A DNA stretch of 64,000 nt from Paraburkholderia sacchari (GTDB lineage Bacteria; Pseudomonadota; Gammaproteobacteria; Burkholderiales; Burkholderiaceae), in NCBI RefSeq assembly GCF_000785435.2, contig NZ_JTDB02000004.1, forward strand, positions 248,001 to 312,000, given 5' to 3'. Below the pieces are notes generated by a model that did no database searches, had not been told where the DNA came from, and was given only the letters and a program-made list of their open reading frames with translations. Shown here one piece after another: positions 57,626 to 64,000 of this stretch. Position numbers and translations under genes: made by a program. Every line of letters begins with the position of its first letter. Position 1 is the first letter of the stretch.

Positions 57626-58576
57626 TCAGGCCCCCAGCAGGAAGTGGACCAGCATGCCGATCACGGCGAGCAGGTAAGCCGTGGCGAGAAACTCGGGCAC
57701 GCGAAAGAGCCGCATTTTCGCGTTGAGCGTTTCCACGAGCGCGAGCAGCGCGCCGCCTACCAGCAGCTTGACGAACAGCGCGGGCACGGCCAGCAGCAGC
57801 GCGAGCGGGTTGCCCGTTTCGGCGATGCCCCACGGCACGAATAGCGCGAGGCCGATGCACGAATAGGCGAACAGCTTCAGGCTCGCGGCCCATTCGATCA
57901 GCGCAAGATGGCGGCCCGAGTATTCGAGGATCAGCGCCTCGTGGATCATCGTGAGTTCGAGGTGCGTGGCAGGATTGTCGACGGGCAGGCGCGCATTTTC
58001 CGCGAGCGAAACCATGGCAAACGCGATGCCCGCGAACGCGAGGCTCGGATAGATCGCGAGCTGGCCGTGGCTCAGCGTGGCGACGATGCGCGTGAGGCCG
58101 GTCGACTGCGTGATCAGCGAGGCGGAAAACAGCACCATGAGCAGCGCGGGCTCGGCGAGAAAACCCACCAGCATCTCGCGCCGCGCGCCGAGCGTGCCGA
58201 ATGCCGTGCCGGTGTCCATGGCGGCGAGCGAGATCGTCACGCGCGCGAGGGCGAACAGGCCTACGAGCGCGATGGCGTCGGCCGCCGGCGAAAGCGGCAG
58301 ATCGGTCGAGAGCGTGGGCACGATCGCGCACGCCAGCGTCATGCAGCCAAGCACGACATAAGGCGCGAGGCGCGTGATCGGGCTCGCGTGCAGCGCCACC
58401 ACCGACTCTTTGTTGAAGAGTTTGTGCAGCGTGCGGTACGGCTGCCACAGGCTCGGCCCGCGTTTGCCCTGGAGCCGCGCCCGGCAGATGCCGATCCAGC
58501 CCGAGAGCAGCGGCGCGGCGGCCAGCGCCACGAGAATTTCGAGCCCTTGCGAGAGCGCTCCGGATAGCGTGATCAT
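57626..58576 (-). CDS. HyfC/NuoH-like membrane subunit
   Basis: A 316-residue NuoH-like subunit with about eight helices; RLQGKRGPSLWQPYRTLHKLFNKE and ENARLPVDNPATHLELTMIHEALILEYSG are the conserved loops facing the soluble part. It starts inside the HyfB-like stop (ATGA at 58573-58576). A 990-codon frame through this gene and out of phase through the next is an artefact. Confidence 0.92.
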   Translation of the reverse strand: MITLSGALSQGLEILVALAAAPLLSGWIGICRARLQGKRGPSLWQPYRTLHKLFNKESVVALHASPITRLAPYVVLGCMTLACAIVPTLSTDLPLSPAADAIALVGLFALARVTISLAAMDTGTAFGTLGARREMLVGFLAEPALLMVLFSASLITQSTGLTRIVATLSHGQLAIYPSLAFAGIAFAMVSLAENARLPVDNPATHLELTMIHEALILEYSGRHLALIEWAASLKLFAYSCIGLALFVPWGIAETGNPLALLLAVPALFVKLLVGGALLALVETLNAKMRLFRVPEFLATAYLLAVIGMLVHFLLGA

Positions 58577-60582
58577 CGGCGCACCAGAATCAGCAAGGTA
58601 ATGAGCGCGAGAAAGCTGCACGTGAGATAGACCGCGATGCGGCCCGCCTGCAATCGTCCCGCGAGCGCGCCCATCCAGTGCAGGCCGCGCGCGAGCGGCG
58701 CATAGATCCAGGCCCACGTGCGGTCCGAGGCCGTGACGCGGTAAGTTGGCTGCGCATCGAACGGAGACGGCACGCTGCGCTCGATGCGCAACAGCGGCGC
58801 GAAGATCTCGCGGATCGGCTGGCCGAAGCCTTCGGCCGAGTCCTGCATGCGCGCGGTCACGAACGGGTTGCCGCACGCCCATGGCGCCGCGCGGCGCAGT
58901 CGCCCGTGATAGAAGCGGCGCACAAGCAGATAAGCGAGCGCGCAACAGCCCACGAAAAACGCGAGGAAAACGGCGGGCATGTAGCTCGCGCGCTCGACGC
59001 CCGTGGGCGCGAGCAGCAGCCAGCCGCCCGCCTGCATTGCCGCGCCGAGATCGGCGCCTGCGAGCTGCCGCACGACAGGCGTGAGCGCGCGCACCATCTG
59101 CACCGGCATGAGGCCGAGCAGTACGCAGGCCGCGACGAACCAGCCGAAGCCCACGCGCTCCCAGCGGCCGGCGTCGCGCGCGCGGGCCAACGACGCTTCG
59201 CGCGGCTGCCCGAGAAATACGATGCCGAAGAACTTGACCATGGTGTAGCCCGCGAGCGCGGCGACCAGCGCGATCAGCGCGGCTATGAGCGGTATCGCCA
59301 TGTTGAGGAACGCGTTCGGCAGCCCGGGCGTGAACAGAAAGCTTTGCAGCAGCAGCCACTCGGATACGAAGCCGGAAAGCGGCGGCAAGCCGGCGCTCGC
59401 GAGTGCGCCGACGAGCGCGGCCCAGGCGGTCCAGGGCATGCGGTGAATCAGGCCGCCGAGACGGCCGAGATTGCGCTCGCCCGTAGCGTGCAGCACCGCG
59501 CCGGTGCCGACGAACAAGAGGCTCTTGAACGCCGCATGGCTTGCGATCTGATAGAGCAGCGCCGTCATGGCCAGCGCCGCAAGCCCGTTCATGCCGAACG
59601 CGCGAAACAGCACCGCGAGCCCGAGGCTCACGAACATCAGGCCGATATTCTCGATCGACGACCAGGCGAGCAGCCGCTTCATGTCCGACTGGATCGCGCT
59701 GAACACCACGCCCAAAAGCGCAGTGAAGAGGCCGAGCGCGAGCATCAGCACGCCCCACCAGGCGATTTGCATATGCAGCAGGTCGAAAACCGTGCGCAGC
59801 ATGCCGTAGAGGCCGGCCTTCAGCACGAAGCCGCTCATGAGTGCCGAAACCGGCGAGGGCGCGGCGGGATGCGCCTCGGGTAGCCAGACGTGGAGCGGAA
59901 AAATGCCGGCTTTCGCGCCGAATCCGGCCAGCGCGAGCAGGAAGGCCACCGACGCCAGCAGCGGCGTGAGGTGCTGCGCGCGCATGGCGTCGAAGGTATA
60001 GTCGCCCGTGCCAGCCTGTAGCAATCCGAACGAAATCAGCAACGCCAGCGCACCGGCGTGCGAGATCAGGAAGTAGAGAAACGCCGCGCCGCGAATCTCG
60101 GCGATGCGGTGATTGCTCATGACGAGGAAGGTGGCGGAGATCGTCAGCATTTCCCACGCGACAAGGAAGCCGTACGCGTCGTTGGCGAGCAGCACGAGCG
60201 CGAGGCTCGCGAGGCACACGTGGTACTCGAAGCACAGCAGGCCCGGCGGCGTGCCTTCGCCCTTGCGGAAATAACCCGACGAGAACGCGCTCACGCCAGC
60301 GCTCACGAGGCCGAGTACGGCGAGAAAGTAGGCCGAAAGCGCGTCGATGCGCTCGTGGAACGGCAAACCCGCTAGTCCAATAGGCAGCACGAACGTTTGC
60401 GCCGGCCCGTGCATGGCGTAGACGCCCAGCCCGAACAGCAGCACGCCAAGCAGCGCGCCGGCGGGAAAGAGGCCATGCGCGACCACGCGCGTGCGGCGCG
60501 CATACGCGAGCCCCGCGCACCCGATCGCCAGCCAGCCCGCCACGATGCAGAGCGCGAGCTGGATCACGATACGAGATTCCAT
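58573..60582 (-). CDS. HyfB-like proton-pumping membrane subunit (NuoL family)
   Basis: A 669-residue NuoL-type subunit with about 16 helices, first gene of the cluster. Motifs: GFGAKAGIFPLHVWLPEAHPAAPSPVSALMSG and IQSDMKRLLAWSSIENIG. With the HyfC-, E- and F-like proteins it forms the membrane arm. There is no HyfA-type ferredoxin, HyfD or HyfH gene, so the soluble electron entry is either encoded elsewhere or absent. GGAG lies about 13 bases before ATG 60582. The TTAACA operators upstream may control it. Confidence 0.92.
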   Translation of the reverse strand: MESRIVIQLALCIVAGWLAIGCAGLAYARRTRVVAHGLFPAGALLGVLLFGLGVYAMHGPAQTFVLPIGLAGLPFHERIDALSAYFLAVLGLVSAGVSAFSSGYFRKGEGTPPGLLCFEYHVCLASLALVLLANDAYGFLVAWEMLTISATFLVMSNHRIAEIRGAAFLYFLISHAGALALLISFGLLQAGTGDYTFDAMRAQHLTPLLASVAFLLALAGFGAKAGIFPLHVWLPEAHPAAPSPVSALMSGFVLKAGLYGMLRTVFDLLHMQIAWWGVLMLALGLFTALLGVVFSAIQSDMKRLLAWSSIENIGLMFVSLGLAVLFRAFGMNGLAALAMTALLYQIASHAAFKSLLFVGTGAVLHATGERNLGRLGGLIHRMPWTAWAALVGALASAGLPPLSGFVSEWLLLQSFLFTPGLPNAFLNMAIPLIAALIALVAALAGYTMVKFFGIVFLGQPREASLARARDAGRWERVGFGWFVAACVLLGLMPVQMVRALTPVVRQLAGADLGAAMQAGGWLLLAPTGVERASYMPAVFLAFFVGCCALAYLLVRRFYHGRLRRAAPWACGNPFVTARMQDSAEGFGQPIREIFAPLLRIERSVPSPFDAQPTYRVTASDRTWAWIYAPLARGLHWMGALAGRLQAGRIAVYLTCSFLALITLLILVRR

Positions 60583-60693
60583 CTAGCCGGGTCTCCACTG
60601 GGCTGGGCGAGTCTTGGGTGGGCGCTGGGCGTCATGCGGCTCTCGGGGCGAAGCGCCGGGCTGAGTCGCAGCTTCAATCGCACGCTGGAATGC

Positions 60694-60827
60694 ATGTTGT
60701 TAACACCGCATGTTAACAACATTAACATGCTATCAGAATCGATTTTGCGTTTCCAGAGGGTGCCGGGATGCCCTTGGTGCGACCTGACGCACGTTTAAAT
60801 GAGATGTTAAGATGATTAACATGCTAT
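60694..60827. promoter_or_regulatory. TTAACAT operator array between the Hyf-like cluster and its divergent neighbour
   Basis: ATGTTGTTAAC-7-GTTAACAACAT (60694-60722) is a perfect 11-bp inverted repeat. ATGTTAA-GATGA-TTAACAT (60804-60822) is a perfect 7-5-7 repeat. The 13-mer ATTAACATGCTAT occurs at 60721-60733 and again at 60815-60827. This lies in the 289-base gap 60583-60871, which is otherwise featureless. A further TTAACATAT is at 61432, before the ribbon-helix-helix gene. Confidence 0.65.
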
Positions 60828-60871
60828 TACACCCGGATGGATCGGGTGGGGCGTTGCAGGAGAGCAGGCGC

Positions 60872-61315
60872 ATGTTTGAAGTGGATGTTTCATTGCTGAC
60901 CCATGAAAGCAAACGGGTACGCTTGCGCGACGCGGGCGGCGAACACGGGCTCGTTGCCGTGGGCGTGGGCCGGGCTGGCGGTCGCGGGTTCCAGTTGCTG
61001 CATCGTTTTGCGGCATTGAGCGAGCGGCTCGACGCAGCCGGCGTGAATCTCGTGTTCGTGTATCCGGCGCAATCGGCGCGGCATGTCCAGGACGCGCTTT
61101 CGGTAATGGCAGCCCGCTACCGGAACAAGCCTTGCCTATTGTTGGACGAGGCGGGCCTGTTCTTCGGCGACACGCTGCCGCCTCAGCGGCACAGCGTCAT
61201 GCGCTTCGACCGGCATATGGCCTGCGTCGAAACGCTGGAGATCGACGCGCGGGAAACGGACTGGGACTCGCGGCTCGGTGAGTTTCTGGCTGGCGTACTG
61301 GCGGATAGCGCGTGA
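60872..61315 (+). CDS. Hypothetical protein, possibly thioredoxin-like fold
   Basis: A 147-residue soluble protein, divergent from the Hyf-like cluster. A pattern of beta strand, helix, strand (GVNLVFVYPAQSARHVQDALSVMAARYRNKPCLLLDEAGLFFGD) is faintly peroxiredoxin- or thioredoxin-like, but there is no CxxC pair and I do not recognise a family. ATG 60872 is chosen because AGGAG lies upstream at normal distance; an earlier ATG at 60812 overlaps the 60804-60822 operator. That operator ends 49 bases before the chosen start. Confidence 0.7.
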   Translation: MFEVDVSLLTHESKRVRLRDAGGEHGLVAVGVGRAGGRGFQLLHRFAALSERLDAAGVNLVFVYPAQSARHVQDALSVMAARYRNKPCLLLDEAGLFFGDTLPPQRHSVMRFDRHMACVETLEIDARETDWDSRLGEFLAGVLADSA

Positions 61316-61462
61316 GCGCTGGGGGCAAACCCGGGCCGGAAATCCCGAGCGCTACGATCCGGTCAACCCGGGAGCAGGCCCCCGAGCCTGCCACAATCCA
61401 CTAACGGTGTCCGGATTCGATTATAATTTGATTAACATATCTGGACTCCCAAGACCCGCGTG

Positions 61463-61651
61463 ATGGAAACCAAGAGCGCCCGACTGACGATTCTGATCGA
61501 CCCCGCAAAGAAGGCGGCATTTGAAGAGCTGTGCTCGGCACAGGATTTGACGCCCTCGCAAGTGGTCCGCCAATTGATTCGCGAATACCTCGCGCAGCAT
61601 GGCGTGACCTACAAGACGCAGAGTACCGTCGGCACACGCGTGCGCCGGTGA
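61463..61651 (+). CDS. Small ribbon-helix-helix (CopG/Arc-like) protein
   Basis: A 62-residue protein with the ribbon-helix-helix pattern: strand SARLTILIDPA, helix KKAAFEELCSAQDL, turn TPSQVVRQLIREYLAQHG, and a basic tail. Such proteins repress by a short strand in the major groove. ATG 61463 follows a GTG in the same frame at 61460. A TTAACATAT motif 23 bases upstream resembles the sites at 60694-60827, so it could be the protein that binds them; this is a guess from proximity. Confidence 0.8.
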   Translation: METKSARLTILIDPAKKAAFEELCSAQDLTPSQVVRQLIREYLAQHGVTYKTQSTVGTRVRR

Positions 61652-61711
61652 ATGCCGGCGTCGCCTGCCGACTACGTAATAACCCGCTTTAAACAGGCTT
61701 GAGAGTTGAAC

Positions 61712-62056
61712 ATGACCGCATTACCGCCGTGCCCGCAATGCAATTCCGAATTCACCTATGAAGACGGCGCCGTCTATATCTGCCCGGAATGCGGCCACGA
61801 ATGGGCCGCGCATGCCGAGGCCGCCGCGGCCGAGCCCGCGGGCAAGGTGTATCGCGATTCGGCGGGCAATATCCTGCAGGACGGCGATACCGTCACCGTC
61901 ATCAAGGACCTGAAACTGAAGGGCGGTGGCGGCGTGATCAAGATGGGCACCAAGGTGAAGAACATTCGCCTCGTCGATAGCGATCACGACATCGACTGCA
62001 AGGTGGACGGTTTTGGCGCAATGAGCCTGAAATCGGAATTCGTCAAGAAGGCTTGA
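61712..62056 (+). CDS. yjdM: YjdM/PhnA-like zinc-ribbon protein
   Basis: A 114-residue protein with an N-terminal zinc ribbon (CPQC, then CPEC about 20 residues later) and a C-terminal barrel (GKVYRDSAGNILQDGDTVTVIKDLKLKG, VIKMGTKVKNIRLVDSDHDIDCKV). This is the small PhnA/YjdM family found by phosphonate genes in E. coli, though the molecular job is unclear and no phosphonate genes lie here. GAGAGTT lies before ATG 61712. Confidence 0.92.
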   Translation: MTALPPCPQCNSEFTYEDGAVYICPECGHEWAAHAEAAAAEPAGKVYRDSAGNILQDGDTVTVIKDLKLKGGGGVIKMGTKVKNIRLVDSDHDIDCKVDGFGAMSLKSEFVKKA

Positions 62057-62088
62057 TTGAAAGAGAGGCGGGCAAGAGGCGGATCGAC

Positions 62089-63033
62089 ATGGACCAGACT
62101 CCCGGCAGTTTCGCTTCACCCGCAGCTCATCACGCATCCGTCGCGCGCGCCGACTTCGGCCGCGTTTCCGTGCTGTTTGGCGCGAAGAGCGGCAAGTACC
62201 CCGATGGCAATCAGGTGCTCATTCGCGGCTCGGACACGCGCGCGGCTTTTGACACGCCGCTCGTCTCCAACCACATAGGCGCCGAATTCGAGGCGACCGA
62301 ACTGGTGGTCATGGGGCACGTTCACGAAGACCACATGGCTGGCCTGCATCGCATTCCCCGCGCCGCTGTCCACGTGCACGAAGCCGATTTGCCGGCGATT
62401 CGCAGTTCGGCTGGCATGTTCGCCGCGTATGGCACTGATGCGAAGGACGCACCGGCGTTGCTGGCCATGCTCCAGCGCGACTTCTTCTATGCGCCGCGTC
62501 CGGACGCGCAGGGCTATGTGGATGGCGCGTGCTGGGATCTCGGTCAGTCGCGCATTCGCGCATTTCATCTGCCTGGCCATACCGCTGGCCACTGCGTCCT
62601 GCTGGTCGAACCCGAGGGCGTGGCCTTTACAGGCGACATCGACCTGACGGGTTTTGGGCCTTACTACGGAGACGGCAGTTCGAGCCTGCGCGATTTTCGC
62701 CGCAGCATTGCGCGGCTCGCCGATATTCCGGCGAAGGTGTGGGTCACGTCGCATCATCGTGGCGTGTACACCGACCGCGAACACTTCTTGCGCGATCTCG
62801 CGGCGTTCGGCGCCAAGCTCGACGAGCGCGAACAGCGCCTGCTGGCGTGGCTCAAGGAATCGCCGAAGACGCTGGAGCAACTGGTCGAGCAGCGGCTGCT
62901 CTATCCGCTGGGCTATGAGGGGCCCTGGGTGGTGTCCGCCGAGACGCGGACGATTTCGCAGCATCTGGTCGAGATGGTGGCCGATGGGCGGGTCGTGGTG
63001 GACGAGGAAGGCGTTTACCGGCCTGGATCCTGA
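62089..63033 (+). CDS. Metallo-beta-lactamase-fold hydrolase
   Basis: A 314-residue MBL-fold protein: metal motif GHVHEDHMAG (HxHxDH), the next His in LPGHTAGHC, the metal Asp in FTGDIDLTGFG, and a final His in VTSHHRGV. The C-terminal 80 residues form a helical winged region (LEQLVEQRLLYPLGYEG, TISQHLVEMVADGRV) as in glyoxalase-II-like or LACTB2-type proteins. The substrate is unknown. ATG 62089 follows a weak AAGAGG site; an upstream TTG at 62053 is less likely. Confidence 0.88.
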   Translation: MDQTPGSFASPAAHHASVARADFGRVSVLFGAKSGKYPDGNQVLIRGSDTRAAFDTPLVSNHIGAEFEATELVVMGHVHEDHMAGLHRIPRAAVHVHEADLPAIRSSAGMFAAYGTDAKDAPALLAMLQRDFFYAPRPDAQGYVDGACWDLGQSRIRAFHLPGHTAGHCVLLVEPEGVAFTGDIDLTGFGPYYGDGSSSLRDFRRSIARLADIPAKVWVTSHHRGVYTDREHFLRDLAAFGAKLDEREQRLLAWLKESPKTLEQLVEQRLLYPLGYEGPWVVSAETRTISQHLVEMVADGRVVVDEEGVYRPGS

Positions 63034-63043
63034 ATCCATGAAA

Positions 63044-63063
63044 CAGGCGAGCGCAAGCGCCTG
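63044..63063. repeat. Short hairpin between convergent genes
   Basis: CAGGCG (63044-63049), 8-base loop, CGCCTG (63058-63063), in the 56-base gap between the hydrolase and amidohydrolase stops. It has no T-run. Confidence 0.35.
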
Positions 63064-63089
63064 ACGCTTGCACCCGCCCCATCCCCAGC

Positions 63090-64000
63090 TCAATCCAGCA
63101 GTTCCCGCACGCCCTGTGCAGCATCGCGGCGCAGCGCCTCGAGATCCAGGCCCGGAATCTCGCCGTTCTCCACCACCACGCGGCCATTGACGATGCTGTG
63201 ATGCACGCGCACCGGTTCGCCCGCCGCAACGGGGGCGACCGCGAGGTCGTGGAATCCGTCGAAGCGCAGCGCGTTGAGGTCGTAGAGCACGAGGTCGGCG
63301 GCCTGGCCCGGCGCGAGCGTGCCCACCGCGTCGAGCCCGAGCACGCGCGCGCCGCCGGCTGTGCCCCAATGGACGACTTCTTCCACCGTGGTTGCCGCCG
63401 CACCATGCGCGGCGCGGTGCACGAGCCACGCGAAGTTCGCCTCGTGAGTCATGCTGCCCGATTCGTTGGACGCCACGCCGTCGACGGCCAGCGACACCGG
63501 CATGCCCGCAGCGGCCATGCGCGGCGCTGGGGCGATGCCGCTGCCGAGGCGCGCGTTGCTGACCGGGCAATGCGAGACCCCCGAGCCGGATTCGGCCAGC
63601 ATCGCAATCTCGCTGGCTTCGAGATGCACGAGGTGCGCGAACCACACGTCGGGACCGAGCCAGTCGTGTTCGGCCACGAACTCGACCGGCAGCTTGCCGA
63701 AGCGCTCGCGGCAGAAGTCCACATAGCGCGTGGTTTCCGAAAGGTGCGTATGCATGCGCAGACCCAGCCCGCGCGCGGCGCGCGCAAGCTCCGGAAGCAG
63801 TTCGGGCGGCAACGAGAAAGTGGGCGTGGTGGGCGCGACCACCACACGGCGCATCGAGGCCGCGCTGCCATCGTGATAGCGCGCTTTGAGGCGCTCGATA
63901 TCGGCGAGCATCTGGTCGAGCGTTTCCGGGTGCAGCACGGTCTTCGAAAAGCCCGGGTGATCGCCCGCCGATTGCAGCGCGCCGCCCCGGCACAGCACGA
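63090..64000 (-). CDS. Amidohydrolase (ATZ/TRZ, 8-oxoguanine-deaminase-like), 5' end outside window
   Basis: About 303 C-terminal residues of a cyclohydrolase/deaminase-type amidohydrolase are visible; the frame runs off the right edge. The metal site His pair in LRMHTHLSETT, the catalytic His in HLVHLEASE, the CPVSNARLGSGIAPAPRM stretch and the metal Asp of LAVDGVASNES are as in 8-oxoguanine deaminase and related hydroxy-triazine hydrolases. The N-terminal metal HxH would be beyond the edge. The ATG near 63998 is probably internal. Confidence 0.88.
   Translation of the reverse strand, partial: VLCRGGALQSAGDHPGFSKTVLHPETLDQMLADIERLKARYHDGSAASMRRVVVAPTTPTFSLPPELLPELARAARGLGLRMHTHLSETTRYVDFCRERFGKLPVEFVAEHDWLGPDVWFAHLVHLEASEIAMLAESGSGVSHCPVSNARLGSGIAPAPRMAAAGMPVSLAVDGVASNESGSMTHEANFAWLVHRAAHGAAATTVEEVVHWGTAGGARVLGLDAVGTLAPGQAADLVLYDLNALRFDGFHDLAVAPVAAGEPVRVHHSIVNGRVVVENGEIPGLDLEALRRDAAQGVRELLD

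Noticed and set aside
57626..60598. 990-codon frame spanning two Hyf-like genes
   Set aside because: Only its last 316 codons are the HyfC-like protein; the rest is out of phase with the HyfB-like gene, which has all family motifs in another frame.

Overview
The window is about 64 kb of high-GC, densely packed DNA. The gene families (NarL-type regulators, LysR, AraC, Gram-negative porin, HisPQM and ribose-type ABC importers, an Ehr/Hyf-like complex) fit a Burkholderiaceae chromosome, most likely Paraburkholderia, Caballeronia or a relative. I saw no rRNA, tRNA, CRISPR array, transposase or phage gene. All identifications come from reading the sequence and remembering protein families; no alignment was run.

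Left part (1-23.7 kb): an apparent trimethylamine degradation island. A leftward operon, gcvT-like / trimethylamine dehydrogenase (TMADH) / membrane Fe-S (HdrDE- or DgcB-like) protein / leucine-rich-repeat-variant protein / etfB / etfA, ends at a clear intrinsic terminator. Facing it is a rightward operon of dimethylamine-monooxygenase-type genes: reductase, DUF3445 heme subunit, APC permease and DmmA-like subunit, also closed by a terminator. The dehydrogenase keeps every TMADH active-site residue I could check, in register. The two operons would take TMA to DMA plus formaldehyde with electrons going to ETF, then DMA to methylamine plus formaldehyde with O2. The island is bracketed by two near-identical NarL-type response regulators but has one NarX-type kinase. 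A recurring GCTACC(C/T)CC box, twice as a full 7-2-7 inverted repeat, lies in the control regions. An AcoR-like sigma-54 activator, a PAS protein with a dead GGDEF domain and an XRE-cupin regulator complete the regulatory set.

Middle (23.7-45.2 kb): a DMT transporter operon ending in a 36-residue membrane peptide; a long operon with Lrp-type regulators at both ends (homoserine dehydrogenase, aldehyde dehydrogenase, polar amino acid ABC importer, Cys/Met PLP enzyme, homocysteine methyltransferase); a broken porin fused to a reversed gene remnant; a lysine/pipecolate/2-aminoadipate set (FAD oxidase, LysR, HglS, YdiJ-like dehydrogenase, aminotransferase); and a Tat-exported phosphatase behind a Pho box.

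Right part (45.2-64 kb): a RES/Xre toxin-antitoxin pair; a pentitol operon (AraC, ABC importer, SDR dehydrogenase, FGGY pentulokinase); a six-gene leftward membrane complex related to hydrogenase-4 but lacking the nickel-site cysteines; then small genes (ribbon-helix-helix, YjdM-like zinc ribbon), a metallo-beta-lactamase-fold hydrolase and a truncated amidohydrolase at the window edge. TTAACAT inverted repeats occupy the control region between the membrane complex and its divergent neighbour.
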